From: Sorex araneus
Lineage: Eukaryota; Chordata; Mammalia; Eulipotyphla; Soricidae
Direction of reading: 5' to 3'
NCBI RefSeq assembly: GCF_027595985.1
Contig: NC_073307.1
Span: 51,082,500 to 51,146,499, forward strand
DNA length: 64,000 nt
The number at the start of each line of letters is the position of its first letter. Positions within the stretch are counted from its first letter, which is position 1. Under the pieces are notes generated by a model. The model was given only the letters and a program-made list of their open reading frames with translations, ran no database searches and was not told the origin of the DNA. This document shows, in pieces, positions 35,837 through 47,088 of the stretch. A program made the translations under genes and the position numbers.

Positions 35837-36699
35837 GAAGTTAAGGCAAGAGATTGATGTGGATAGAAGGGAAGGAGGTGAAGGTCAAGTATCCAGGGCA
35901 TTAGAAGGCCTTGGACCCCTAGCTATGGCTGGGCCCCTGAACAAGGGGAGCTTTAAGACAAAATAGATAATAAGGCTCCAAAGACCTGTCCACCAGCTCA
36001 GCAAGCACTCCACCATAGATTCCCACATCTAAGCACCCAGGATCACAGAAAAAGTTATCATTCAGGGATCATGAATCAAGAGGTTCATGCAGATCAGAAT
36101 GATGGCAACTTGAGGGGACCCATCCCCTCAACTTGAGGGGACCCGTCCATAATGGTTCATATTATGGAACCTCAATTCCAGCTCAGGCTGTGCCTAACAG
36201 TCCCACCATTTGGTTCTTTCCCAAGGCTGGGGATCAAACCCAGGGCCTCACTGAACACTTCAATCAACCTGGCTGAGACTTTCCCACCTGTTGTCAAGAC
36301 AAGACTCAGCAGCATTGGTTCTTGTCACTGCCGCTGTTGTTGTCACAGTCTTCATCGTCATTTTCATTGATACTTAATCTTACAGCCTCACCAGCTGCCT
36401 GGGCTATCTTTGGGGAGCACAGCCTAAGCACGAAGCACACCGGCTTCCCCACCCTCCAGGGATTTTACGGTCAAGCTGAAGAACAAACTCCTGAGGACAT
36501 TTTTTCAACATGATGTGGTCAGAGCTATAAAGGGGATAAATCCCAGCACCCCTGTGGGCCCACATTGGGGAAATGGCAGGGTGGGAAGGCGGGTTTCCTG
36601 CCGAAGTTAATGATCCAGATCTTTACAAACACCCGTAACCTCTGCCTCACACTGGGAAGTGAGCTCAGAGCCTCCCTGTCCCCTCACCCCCACCTCATT

Positions 36700-37060
36700 T
36701 TCCCTTCCTTCTGCAAAGTTCCCGGGGCTAGGAGCTCACTCCTGAACCAACTCCAGCAGCTAATTGGAGAGTCTGTGAGCTCCGTGTCATTTGCATCATA
36801 CCGGGCCTCAGACCAAGCCCACAGCAGAGAGGCCAACACAACACAGAGCTGCCGGCACATTCCATAAACCCAAATTTCCAATGTTGCCTGGCCTAAGACG
36901 TGTAAGGGAAACTTTCCATGTGTCAATTAAGCCCGGCCTCCCTGTGACACAAAGAGGAAATGTCAGTGTGAGATTTTTGATTGGTAAAGCTCAAAGCCTC
37001 TGCTTTTGATAGCCAGCTTGAGATCTGCAAGCGATTAAGAAGCACCGACATGCACGAACC
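36700..37060. other. Candidate conserved non-coding element
   Basis: Non-repetitive block with an octamer-type site catttgcat (36789-36797), agctaattgg, gtcaattaag, and TCF-like ctcaaag and cttttgat. The clustering of such sites in repeat-free DNA suggests an enhancer. This is inference from composition only. Confidence 0.35.
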
Positions 37061-37777
37061 CAGAGGTTGTGAAGGAATCACTGCTCTGCATTGCAGAGGG
37101 AAAGAACACGGTACAGACTTGCTTGCTCAAGAGGAGTCTTGGGAAAATACTCTCCTGAGTTCCCAGAGCAAAGCAAAACACACGCAGGCTGTGGGTTCAG
37201 GAACAAACTCCACTGTTCTATGTGTCTGTAATTTCACATTTCCGTAACAGATGTTCCATTCTCCTAGAAATATGATGTACTTTGGGATTATTCCCACCCC
37301 TCATCACCCCCACCCTCTTTGAGAAATAGAACTGACATGAAGTTACCAAATTAACCCTGACTGGATTTCTTTCAGCTCTGGCTGCAAAACTTTGCCTATA
37401 ATGCCAGACCTTGTGTTTCTGCATCAAGACTGGGTTTTACAGCCCGCACATGATTGAGTCCACTTGTTTCTTCCCAAACACAAGAGCTGATGAAGTCAGA
37501 GCATTCCACGCCCAGTCCATATCTCTATTTATTACTAAGCTCACTAGGGAAGGCAAGTTGAAGGATCATTTAGCTGAGAAAACTTGAGAGGCATTTATGT
37601 GTACAAAGTACTGTATCACATCCAACATGCTGGAAGCAAATGCATATTACATAGTACAAGGAAATCCTTTCATGGGACTGACTGCCACTGATCTCCAACG
37701 AATGACCTGGGTGTGAAACATGATTCTAGAATATTTATCACCTCCCAAGTTCCCGGCCCTTTAAAAATTACTAATAG

Positions 37778-37959
37778 GGGCCGGAGTGATAGCACAGCGG
37801 GTAGGGCGTTTGCCTTGCACGCGGCCGACCCGGGTTCAGTCCCCGGCATCCCATATGGTCCCCCGAGCACTGCCAGGAGCAATTCCTGAGTGCAAAGCCA
37901 GGAGTAACCCCTGAGCATCGCTGGGTGTGACCCAAAAAGCAAAAAAAATAAAATAAAAT
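37778..37959 (+). mobile_element. Short-form SINE, young, with TSD
   Basis: Near-consensus (gcgttt, gccttgcacgcggccgac, gtgtgacccaaaaagca) with an A/T tail of AAAAT units. TSD aaaaattactaatag (37763-37777) and aaaaattaccaatag (37960-37974), one mismatch. Confidence 0.95.
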
Positions 37960-37974
37960 AAAAATTACCAATAG

Positions 37975-39495
37975 TGACACATTGCTTTCTATTTTCCATT
38001 TTTAATTCTATATGATGAATTCAACACCAAATCAAGTCACAGGAAGTTTGGGGGGCTGTATCTGGAAGAAAGATTTTTTAAAAAACCCTAATTTGACTAA
38101 CTTAGAACATGACCAAGAAAAATGTGAGTGTAGACCAATGGCATATCACAAAACTTTAATCTCTGTGAAAGCCATAATTGTTACTTATAACAGGGTGATA
38201 TTAATATTTGAAAATATTTCAATAAAGAACAGGGAAACTCTTGAGTTTTATTGTTATGCAAAAATAATATGTTCATGGGTCCATCTCCTGCCAGCATATT
38301 AATGGAGCAAGAAGAAGAAGGAAAATAAAAATAGATCTGTTCTGGTCACCTGGAAATCTACTTCAGCAAGATCTTCCTGGGTTTAGTTGCTGAGAAACAG
38401 CTCTTCTTTCTTTCAATATTTGGGGGTGGAAACATTTCCTGGTTGGCTAGTGTCTGTTTAAATCAGGCAAATTCAATTAAAATTAGTCAAATCTGCATAA
38501 GTTCCAGTGATGGGTAAAATTTAAGGTCAACCTTTACAGCCTGAACTCAGTTGTGTGACTTCATCTGAGCTTGAGCCACTACAGTTGAGTGAAATGATAA
38601 TGTCTCACTAGTTTGGGGGTTAACATAAAATGATGGGGCAACTAAAGAGAAATCCTGTAGGCTTTCTCCTAAGTACTTAACACTAACATTTTGAAAAATG
38701 GGAACTTGGGTCCCATTGCCCTGGGTTGGTTCCAAATCCTTGGTTTTCTCGCTACAATTATTGTCCCTCCCCTCCCATTCTTTGCATTGCCATCTCTTCC
38801 TCATTCCAAAAAGGAAAGTTCTGTGTCTTAATCCTCTGAAAACAATAATAGCACAGGTCTTCCTTCTCATACGTAACGATGGTATTTGTGTTACCTGATA
38901 TTATTTGACTTGTGAAGGAGTCGCTTCAGGTAATCATAGATATGAAGAAAACATTGCATGTACAAAAGGAAGAAGAGAGGGGGGAAAAATTTGACATTTA
39001 CAGCCAGGAGAGAGGTACGGAATTGCAAAGGTCATCAATGAGTAAACAGATATTAATGGTTAGCCGGATCACTGGTACATAAACAGGTCACATTAATAAT
39101 TAACACCAGGAAAAACTTCGCACTTTCAACCAAGCTCCGGAAAGTAGGTGCTCCGGAAATTTCCCATCCCCCACAGACAAGGATGAGAAAAAAAAACAAA
39201 CCCAAAGGTGATTTCTTGGCTTCTAGAGAGATCCTATTTTTATATTGCTCATAGTTTCTCCCCCACCACTACCCCGTAGAACCCCAGAAGTAAAAAAGAG
39301 GAAATAAGGTCATGGAAGTCAAACTCCTGGGTGATCTTTTATTTGAAAAGTTACACTTAAGAGCAAACTCTGCTGTTCTCCTCTTTTCCCTTTATAAGTA
39401 AAATTGCCCCAAAATGTATTATCTTACTAGGCTAATAGAGTCAGTAAAGGCTTCCTCTTTTCCATACTAAGTCCATGTGTTCTACTAAAACTTCT
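37975..39495. other. Unique stretch
   Basis: No gene or young repeat. Parts near 38880-39130 are repeat-free and non-coding. Confidence 0.45.
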
Positions 39496-39499
39496 CAAC

Positions 39500-39676
39500 T
39501 CGGGCTGGAGCAATAGCACAGCGGGTAGGGCGTTTGCCCTGCACGTGGCCGTCTGGGGTTTGATTCCAGCATCCCACATGGTCCCCCAAGCACCGCCAGG
39601 AGTTATTCCTGAGTGCGAGCCAGGAGTTAACTCCTATGCGTCGGGTGTGACCCAAGAAGCAAAAAAAAAAAAAAAA
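39500..39676 (+). mobile_element. Short-form SINE, fairly young
   Basis: gggctggagcaatagcacag, cgggtagggcgtttgccctg and tgtgacccaagaagc plus A16. No clean TSD. Confidence 0.92.
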
Positions 39677-39869
39677 CCTCTGAACCCATGTGTTGTGAGT
39701 TATGCTTTGCATATGCTGATTGGCACCACCCCTCTCTGGTCTTCTCATTTCTTTAAAGCTTTTTTAGTGCAATTGAAAGCATAGAACTACCAATAGTCCC
39801 TCTGTCCTCACACAGAACCTGTGAAATGATGCATAGTTAGATTTATGGTTTTTTAAAAATGTACAATAT

Positions 39870-40070
39870 AGACCTGGAGAGATAGTACAGAGTTTTAGAC
39901 ACTTGCCATGCATCAGCTAACCCAAATTTGATCCCCAGTATACCCTATAAGATCCACAAGGAGTATTTCCTGAGAGCCAGAAGGAATCACCTAGACCTGG
40001 GAACCACTAGGAGTGATCCTTGTATATAGAGCCAGAAGGAATCCCTAAGTATGTGTGGCCCAATAACAAA
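39870..40070 (+). mobile_element. SINE remnant, old, with internal partial duplication
   Basis: gacctggagagatagtacag starts the copy and cccaaatttgatccccagta is the B-box region. The motif agccagaaggaatc occurs twice, so part of the body is duplicated. Confidence 0.75.
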
Positions 40071-40239
40071 ACACAAAAAGTACAATATAATACAAACTTT
40101 TTTTATATTGTTACAAGTTTTTCATATCAAACATAAGTGTGCTCTATATGTTATAGTAATTAAATTAATACTGACTCATCATAAATACCCAGAGCCCATA
40201 ATTTGCATGGAGGTTCACTTTGGGTGTTGCCCATTTGAT

Positions 40240-41690
40240 GGGTTTGGATGAGTGTATTGAGACATATAACCATCATTAGAATATCACACACATTACTCTC
40301 CCAGCCCTTAAAATTATCTGTGGTCTTCCTATTTATTAAACCTGACTACATTCCATCTTATAATTATCAATTATTCTTCATTCCATTTCCATAGTTTTGG
40401 TCTTTTCTAGAATGTTATATCAGGGCTGAATCCTCCCCTATCCTGAAAGCATGAGGCCATAAGTGTGACCCCTAACACTTTGAGTGTTGGGGTTGAAGGA
40501 GTCACTACACCCAGTATATGAGCCCCGGATGCTTAACAACCAAGGGAGGAAAGAAAAGAAATTGTTCTGTCAAAAATGAAGTCATGAAATTCGCATATAG
40601 GTGGATCAACATGGAAAGCATCATATTAAGTGAAATGACTCAGAAAGACAGGAGCAGACATAGAAAGATTGTACTCATTTGTGGAATATAAAGTAACAGA
40701 ATGGGAGACTAGCACCCAAGAATAGTAGAGATAAGTGCCAGGAGAATTACTCCACATCTTGGAATCTGGTCTCACATGACAGGTGAAGAAGTAGCTTTGA
40801 TAGAGAAGGGATCATCAAGCAAAGGGTGCTAGGCGGGCCCACTAGGGATAGGCTGAAAATAGACTACAGACTGAACTTGATGCCTACTTAATACCTCTGT
40901 AGCAAACCACAACATCCAAAAAGAGAGAGAGCAAAAGGGAATTCCCTGCCACAGAGGCGGGCTGGAGTGAAATGGACAGGGTGAGGGTGGTGGGAGAGAT
41001 GCTGGGACCATTGGTGGTGAAAAATGGGCACTGGTGGGGGGATGGGTACTCGATCATTGTATGACTGAAACGCAAGCATGAAAATTTGTAAGTCTGTAAC
41101 TTTATCTCACAGTGATTCACTAATTAAAAAAGACAAAAACAAAAATAAATTAATTAATTAAATTAAATTAAAAAAGAAGAAATTGTTCTGTCACTGGAAC
41201 TATGCAATGTCACTGGAATTGGCTACCTGTTAAGGTCTGGCTCCTTCACTTAGACATCTGAACCTTCATTTCCTCCTGGTCTTTCTTTGTAATGCTGGTT
41301 GGTGAGTGAATACAAAAACTATTTGTGTATGCACTTAAATATATTTTGTTTAAGTGGACTTAGACAAAAAAAGAAAACAGTGCATCCATTACTGAAGGTC
41401 ATCTTGGTGGCTACCATTTGGGTAGTAGTGAATACAGCTGCTGCTAGCATCTGTTCACAGATTTTTGTGGGGGACCTAAGTGTCACTCTCATTTTTTATT
41501 GGGGGAAATCAAAACAAATCTGTCATTTGTCCTGGGGTCAGGGCATTATAAAAGGTGATGTTTTAGGTGCCAGGCAGGAGAGTTTAGTGACTGATATGGA
41601 CCCCGAAACTCTGAGAAGCAGAGCTGAATCCCTCAATGTCTCTTTCTGTAAGCTAGTGGCATCAGAATCCTAATTTTAATTTAATCTTAT
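40240..41690 (-). mobile_element. Old L1 3' region, minus strand, interrupted
   Basis: cattccatttccatagtttt and tcttttctagaatgttatat (about 40380-40420), then ggctccttcacttagacatc and aatacagctgctgctagcat (about 41240-41450), are the complement of an old L1 3' end as found across mammals. The younger L1 at 40573-41176 splits it. Confidence 0.6.
40573..41176 (+). mobile_element. L1 3' end, type B, with TSD
   Basis: Starts at the end of ORF2 (atgaagtcatgaaattcgca, catattaagtgaaatgactc), runs through the 3' UTR and ends gtgattcactaattaaaa plus an AT-rich tail. Perfect 17-bp TSD aagaaattgttctgtca at 40556-40572 and 41177-41193. The purine site is short here (aaagagagagagcaaaaggg). Confidence 0.96.
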
Positions 41691-41694
41691 TTGG

Positions 41695-41865
41695 GCGAGG
41701 GGGCTTTTGGTCACACCCAGCCATGCTCAGAAGCAACTTCTGGCTCTGTGCTAAGGAGTCACTCCTGGAAGTGATCAGGAGAGCAGATGGAGTGCCAAGG
41801 ATCAAACCAGGCTTGACTTGTGCAAGGCAAACACTGTGCCTACTGTCCTATCTCTGAGGCCCCTG
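41695..41865 (-). mobile_element. Short-form SINE, diverged
   Basis: Plus strand tttggtcacacccagccatg, caacttctggctctgtgcta and tgtgcaaggcaaacactgtg mark a minus-strand copy. Confidence 0.87.
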
Positions 41866-42129
41866 TCTGAATTTTTTTTATCTTGTTGGACCTCTTTAGC
41901 CATGCACAGCGCGGACTTAGGGCCACTCCAGGTGACATTTAGCCTATTGTAAGGGACTTCAGTTTCCATTCTAACTTCTGAGATGCTGGTCTGAACCAAC
42001 AGAACTGGCGGTGTCAAGGTGCAATGTCAGTAGGATGGAGACTCAGGGCTATAGCCAAAACTCAGACCTAGCCCATAAAAAACCATGTGCACCAGCCCTC
42101 TAAGCTATCTTTCAAGCCTCTTTGATTTT

Positions 42130-42290
42130 ATAAAATTAATTTTTAACAAAAATACTGTGATTTACAAAGTTATTCATGATACAGTTGTTTCAACCATTTA
42201 GTGTTCTAACACCCCCTTGTGACCTTCCCTCCACCAATGTCCCCAGCCTCCCTCCCAATCCAAACCTGCTCCATTGGGAACATAAGAAAT
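42130..42290 (-). mobile_element. Old L1 3' terminus
   Basis: The complement of atactgtgatttacaaagtt and tccctccaccaatgtcccca, an older relative of the L1 3' end (terminus with tgtaaatca, as at 57240-57280). Confidence 0.65.
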
Positions 42291-42522
42291 TTACTTTATT
42301 TTGCTTATTCCAACAAAACTTGAACAACTGGCAGATAGAATGCTCAGAAAATAACTCAGTAAGAGCCAGTTTGTGATTGCTATGTGATTAGGACCCATGT
42401 AAATAAGAAAATTTAAATCATTTAATACAATATAATAAAATGCCTATTCTCACTAATGTATATATATTTTCTACTCTGGGATCTAAAGTATATGGTATCA
42501 AATTTTATTTTATACTTGGATC

Positions 42523-42772
42523 GAGGGGCTGGAGCGATAGTGCAGCAGGTAGGGCATTCGCCTTGCACGCGGCCGACCCGGGTTCGATTCCTCCGCCCCT
42601 CTCGGAGAGCCTGGCAAGCTACCGAGAGTATCTCGCCCACACGACTGAGCCTGGCAAGCTACGTGTGGCATATTCTATATGCCAAAAACAGTAACAACAC
42701 GTATCACAATGGAGATGTTACTGGTGCCCACTCGAGCAAATTGATGAGCAATGGGATGACAGTGATACAGTG
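42523..42772 (+). mobile_element. Long-form SINE, best-preserved copy, with TSD
   Basis: A-box-like tagtgcagcagg (42538-42549) and a perfect B box ggttcgattcc (42581-42591) form the tRNA-like, pol III promoter-bearing head. The body then shows three stems: ctctcgg/ccgagag (42599-42605 with 42622-42628), tggcatat/atatgcca (42666-42673 with 42677-42684) and cagtaac/gttactg (42689-42695 with 42717-42723). It ends in acagtgatacagtg without poly(A). TSD atacttggatc / atacttagatc at 42512-42522 and 42773-42783 fixes both ends. Confidence 0.95.
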
Positions 42773-42799
42773 ATACTTAGATCAAGTCCCTTTGGGGTT

Positions 42800-43160
42800 T
42801 TTTTAAATTTAATTTAATTTTAGCCACCATGATTTACAATATTGATCATGGCAGGGTTTCATGCAGAAAATATTCCAACACCACACTGTTCACCAGAATA
42901 TCAGCTTTCCTTCTACTACTACTCATGTGTCTTCGCACCTCCCTCCTATTTTCGTAGTTCCTCTTCCCCCGCCCCCCTTACAGTGATATACTTCCTCTCA
43001 AAGGCCACTTCTCAGATTCTGTTGCCTGTGCGGATTTGTTGTTTCCTTACTAGGCTTCTTTATGCACACTATATGAGGAAGATAACTCTGTACCTGTCCT
43101 CCCCTTCCAATTTAATTTTTTTTATGAAGTCAGGTTTTTACATGAACTCTCTAAATTTCT
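42800..43160 (-). mobile_element. Old L1 3' end remnant
   Basis: ccaccatgatttacaatatt at its plus-strand start is the complement of the older L1 terminus. The C/T-rich body fits an L1 3' UTR complement. Boundaries are uncertain. Confidence 0.5.
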
Positions 43161-43264
43161 GGACTTAGACATGTTAACAACTCATCGAAACATTGTTGGA
43201 TCCAAACAATATGCATTTATTGTCATCCAAAGGAGCCCAGTTTAAGTTCCTCATGTAAATTAAA

Positions 43265-43488
43265 AATAAGTAAGCAAGAGAGCATGGGACAGGGGAGTGC
43301 AGGCTATAGAGAGAGGCTTGCAAGGTGGCAATGGGGAGAGGTGGTTGGCAGGAGGGAAACTGGGGGTGTTGGTGTGGGAAATGTACATGGTGAAGGAATG
43401 GGTGTTGGAACAGTGTATGACTAAAACCCAATCGTGAACAACATTGTATCTGCGTATCTCATGGTGATTCAGTTTTTTAAAAAGGGAG
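43265..43488 (+). mobile_element. L1 3' end, type A
   Basis: gggaaactgggggtgttggt, tgtatgactaaaacccaatc and tgcgtatctcatggtgattc, ending in a short AT tail. The purine site is not included. Confidence 0.88.
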
Positions 43489-43489
43489 G

Positions 43490-44550
43490 GCTGGTGGAGA
43501 AGTGAACTAATCAAAATCCTCAGAAATGGTCTAAGGAGGAAGAAAGTTCAGGTGTATCTTTAAAATTTATTTTAAGGCTGTCTTTTCCTTTAAATGCCTA
43601 ATTCTCTATAGGAATATATTATACATATAGAGAAAATTAATAGAAGGCTATAGGTTGAGATATGCCAGACTGGAATAACTGTAAGGACTTACACATTATT
43701 TTTCTTAGAACTTTGTGAGTAAAAGTCAGACCAGATCCTTTTCTATGGGTAAACAAATGATTTACACCTGGGTGAACTGACTGACCAGCTCTGCTTTCAT
43801 GTAACATGTGGAAGAGACCAATTTTTAAATAAAGGTGTAATTGGAAAATCAAGCCCACGGGAGATATTGTGACATATCCAAAATCAAACTATTTCAGGTT
43901 GGTTATACTAATAACGGCCTTGAGCCATGTGCTAAGGTAGACTGTAAAACCAGAATTGCCGAAGGCAACATGTAGAGATGGATTTGAGAGGTGGGTTGAC
44001 ACCTTACAACTGGGGCAAATAGTTGTAACACAAGCCACAGAGGTGCCTGGGAGCTCTGTATGTATTGTGGGTGGATGAGTATTGGTCAATGGCCAATGAG
44101 TCTTGGTCAATCTCACCATTCTCAAATTCACTCCAAAGTCCCACTCCGTGGTTTCAACTTACCTTTGACTACTGGCCAACAGGAGCCCTACTATCTCACC
44201 TCACCTAGCATCAGCACCTTTTCATCACCCTTACTTTTGCCCCAGACAATTCTTTATGACTATTAGAGTTTAAGCATCCCTCCTTTCAGAAAGCCTCACC
44301 TACTGCCATCATGGTGTTCAGGTTCCTCTCCCCTGTGCCATTTCAAACATCCTTGTCAATCTGGGTATTTGCACCCATCTCTGCTGTACAATTGTGGGAG
44401 CTGTGGGGTGTCATGTCTCCCCACATTACTGTGAATTCTTTGGAGGAGACTAGAGTTACAATGTCCATCTTAGCATCCCTTCTCCCTACTTGGAAAACAT
44501 CCTATTATGTGTGTGACTGATAGACATGGATCCCAGCACTATTCTGCTTA
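43490..44550. other. Unique stretch
   Basis: No gene or young repeat visible. Confidence 0.45.
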
Positions 44551-44567
44551 GAAATAATTCTCTGTAA

Positions 44568-44978
44568 GGATTAAGAGGTCTGCCCCACTGACCTCACATG
44601 CTAGGGGAAAAGGCAGCTCAGATAGAGAAGGGAACACCAAATAGAGAGTGTCGGGAGGACCCATTCGGGTTGGAAGATGCGAGCTGAAAGTAGACTATAG
44701 ACCGAACATTATGGCCACTCAATACATCTATTGCAAACTACAATACCCAAAAGGAGAGAGAACAAAGGGGAATGCCCTGCCACAGAGGCAGGGTGGGGTA
44801 GTGGGGGAAGGAGTGGGGATGGTGAGAGGGATACTGGGATCACTGGTGGAGGTGAATGGGCACTGGTGTAGGGATGGGTAAACAATCACTGTATGAGTAA
44901 AATGCAAACACAAAATTCATAAGTTTGTAACTGTACATCACAGTGATTCTCTAATAAAAATTTTTTTAAAAAAAGAAG
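44568..44978 (+). mobile_element. L1 3' end, type B, with TSD
   Basis: gatagagaagggaacaccaa, tgccctgccacagaggcagg and gtgattctctaataaaaa plus a tail. A 13-bp TSD taattctctgtaa lies at 44555-44567 and 44979-44991. The purine site is short (ggagagagaacaaaggggaa). Confidence 0.93.
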
Positions 44979-45068
44979 TAATTCTCTGTAATAACTAACA
45001 TTAGAGTCAATGGATCAAAGTAGTTTTGTTTTCTCTTGGTTTAAATATTTGCCTCTATTCAGTGCAAT

Positions 45069-45289
45069 ATGCCTTACACACGGCTGACCTGGGTTCAATT
45101 CCTCTGTCCCTCTCGGAGAGCCCAGCAAGCTACCAAGAGTATCCCATCCGCACGGCAGAGCCTGGCAAGCTACCCGTGGCATATTTGATATGCCAAAAAC
45201 AGTAACAACAAGTCTCACAATGGAAACGTTACTGGTGCCCACTTGAGCAAATCTATGAACAACGGAACGACAGGGCTACAGTGCAATGC
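45069..45289 (+). mobile_element. Long-form SINE, 5'-truncated, with TSD
   Basis: Starts within the tRNA head (atgccttacacacggctgac), keeps all three body stems with one mismatch in the first, and ends cagggctacagtgcaatgc without poly(A). TSD tattcagtgcaat / tattcactgcaat at 45056-45068 and 45290-45302. A 5' truncation with a TSD is typical of a LINE-type mechanism. Confidence 0.9.
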
Positions 45290-45302
45290 TATTCACTGCA
45301 AT

Positions 45303-45695
45303 GACATTGGAGAGAGCAAATTGTCATTGGAAGGATTCAATTACTCATGGTAATGAAATAGCAAATAAGTTGCTTCTTTACATTACTCTACTGTAGAGTA
45401 GAGAGGGTGATTATCCTCCCTGTCAGGCTCTAAGCATGGTAGAGAAAACCACCTTTGTGACCCCAGATGAAAAGACTTACCCTCCTTATGTTGAAACCCC
45501 AAATACAACCTCTCTCCATTCATATCTGAATCTGGAAAGTCACTCTCTGTGTCTATGAACCAATTGGTGCATAAACATATCTTCATGATTCCCAGATCTA
45601 ATAGACATGATGCAACACATAGTAAGTACTCACTGTTTAGAATATGACAAGGTACACAACAAAACACTGTGGTGGTTCCAATCATCAGAATTGTA
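45303..45695. other. Unique stretch
   Basis: No gene or repeat recognised. Confidence 0.4.
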
Positions 45696-45699
45696 GTAG

Positions 45700-45880
45700 A
45701 GAGCCGGAGCTGTAGGACAGTGGGCAGGACACTTGCCTTGCATGCAGCCAGTCAACCCGGGATAGATCCCTGGTACTACATATGGTTGTAACCCACCAGG
45801 AGTGATTCCTGTGCATAGAGACAGGAGTAAACTTTGAGCACCAGAGAGTGTGTCCCTAAAACAAACAAAAAATAATAATA
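45700..45880 (+). mobile_element. Short-form SINE, old
   Basis: gagccggagctgtaggacag, cttgccttgcatgcagccag and gcaccagagagtgtgtccct mark a diverged copy directly upstream of two more. Confidence 0.87.
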
Positions 45881-46230
45881 GAGGGGAAGATTGATAGTAT
45901 AGCAGGGAGGGTATTTGCCTTGCAGATGATTTGATCCCTGCCATCCCATAGAGTCCTCCAAGCACTGCCAAAAGTAATTCCTGAGTGCAGAGCCAGAAGT
46001 AATAGGGATCACTGGTGGGGCTGGAGCGATAGCACAGTGGGTAGGGCACTTGCCTTGCATGCGGCCGACCCGGGTTCAAATTCCAGCATCCCATATGGTC
46101 CCCTGAGCACCACCAGGAGTAATTCCTGAGTGCAGAGCCAGGAGTAACCCCTGTTCATCGCCAGGTGTGACCCAAAAAGCAAAAAAAAAAAAAATAGTGA
46201 TCACTGGGTGTGACCCCAAAAGCAAAACTT
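45881..46230 (+). mobile_element. Short-form SINE, old, interrupted by a younger SINE
   Basis: 5' part (gattgatagtatagcaggga ... agagccagaagtaataggga) and 3' part (gtgtgaccccaaaagcaaaa) flank the insertion at 46016-46193. Confidence 0.9.
46016..46193 (+). mobile_element. Short-form SINE, young, nested, with TSD
   Basis: Near-consensus tggggctggagcgatagcac ... gtgtgacccaaaaagc plus A14. TSD atagggatcactgg / atagtgatcactgg at 46002-46015 and 46194-46207 lies within the older SINE's 3' region. Confidence 0.95.
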
Positions 46231-46239
46231 AATTAATTA

Positions 46240-46665
46240 ATAATAGAATTGTACTAGGAAACTTTGAACAGGGCTGACAATGAATGAAGAAAAGCAGAAA
46301 TAGATCAGGGTACGGAGGCTTCCATACCATACTGACATCCTGTGAATCTGACTTATTGCAGGCCTGGGAAGTGGACAATACTGTCTTGACTTTACCTGGA
46401 ATAGTCTCCTGAAGGCATTATCATACTGAAGGGCACTCAGCTACTGACAGGACTTCAGCCAAGGCCCCCACCCTACTTCCCCAGAAAGCTCTGGCATTCT
46501 GAGATCAATAGTATTCTGCAGATCTGTTATCACACAGCCAATAATGACTTGCAGAGAGGAACAAAAATTCAGGTTGCACCTAGTCTAATCCCGAATCATA
46601 TTTAAAACTGAGTTGTAAAGGCCAAGACCACAGCGATAGTTAAAATAATAGTAATAATACTCCTG
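46240..46665. other. Unique stretch
   Basis: No gene or repeat recognised. Confidence 0.4.
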
Positions 46666-46825
46666 AAGTGCTGGGGAAGGAGGCAGTTGGAAGAGGGAAA
46701 GGGACCACTATGACAAATATAGTTGGAAATGATCATTCTGGGTAAGAACTGTGTGCTGAAAGTAGGAAGTAGGTAAGGGAACAAATATGATAACCTCTCA
46801 GCACCTGTATTGCAAACCCTGAAAG

Positions 46826-46843
46826 GAAAGGGAGAGAGGGAGA

Positions 46844-46905
<62 letters not shown>

Positions 46906-46926
46906 GAGAGAGAAAGAGAGAAGGAA
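46826..46926. repeat. (GA)n microsatellite
   Basis: About 100 bp of nearly pure GA at the same position of the L1 3' UTR as the arrays at 9191 and 58404. Confidence 0.97.
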
Positions 46927-47087
46927 AGAGCCTGCTGTAGAAAAGGGGGGAGGGGAGGAGGGGAGGAAACTGGGGACATTGGTGGTGGGAAATGTGTGCT
47001 AGTGGGAGGATGGGTGTTAGAACATTGTATGGCTAAAACCCAACTGTCGACAGTTTTGTAACTGTGTGTCCCACATTGATTCAATAA

Positions 47088-47088
<1 letters not shown>

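Larger units (their letters stand above)
33850..37760. other. Long unique, relatively GC-rich stretch
   Basis: This is the longest interval without SINE or L1 copies. No exon or open frame is convincing. It holds an (AG) array at 35762-35836, a short local duplication with an inverted repeat at 36105-36147 (caacttgaggggaccc twice), and a candidate conserved block at 36700-37060. Confidence 0.5.

Noticed and set aside
35579-35966. Open frames of about 90 codons with Arg-Glu repeats
   Set aside because: Produced by the (AG)n array. No conserved protein sequence on either side.
36105-36147. Short duplication with inverted repeat (caacttgaggggaccc twice)
   Set aside because: Real but small and probably slippage; no functional hint.
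42538-42591. tRNA gene
   Set aside because: The A and B boxes belong to SINE heads. The sequence does not complete a cloverleaf with an acceptor stem and continues into the SINE body.
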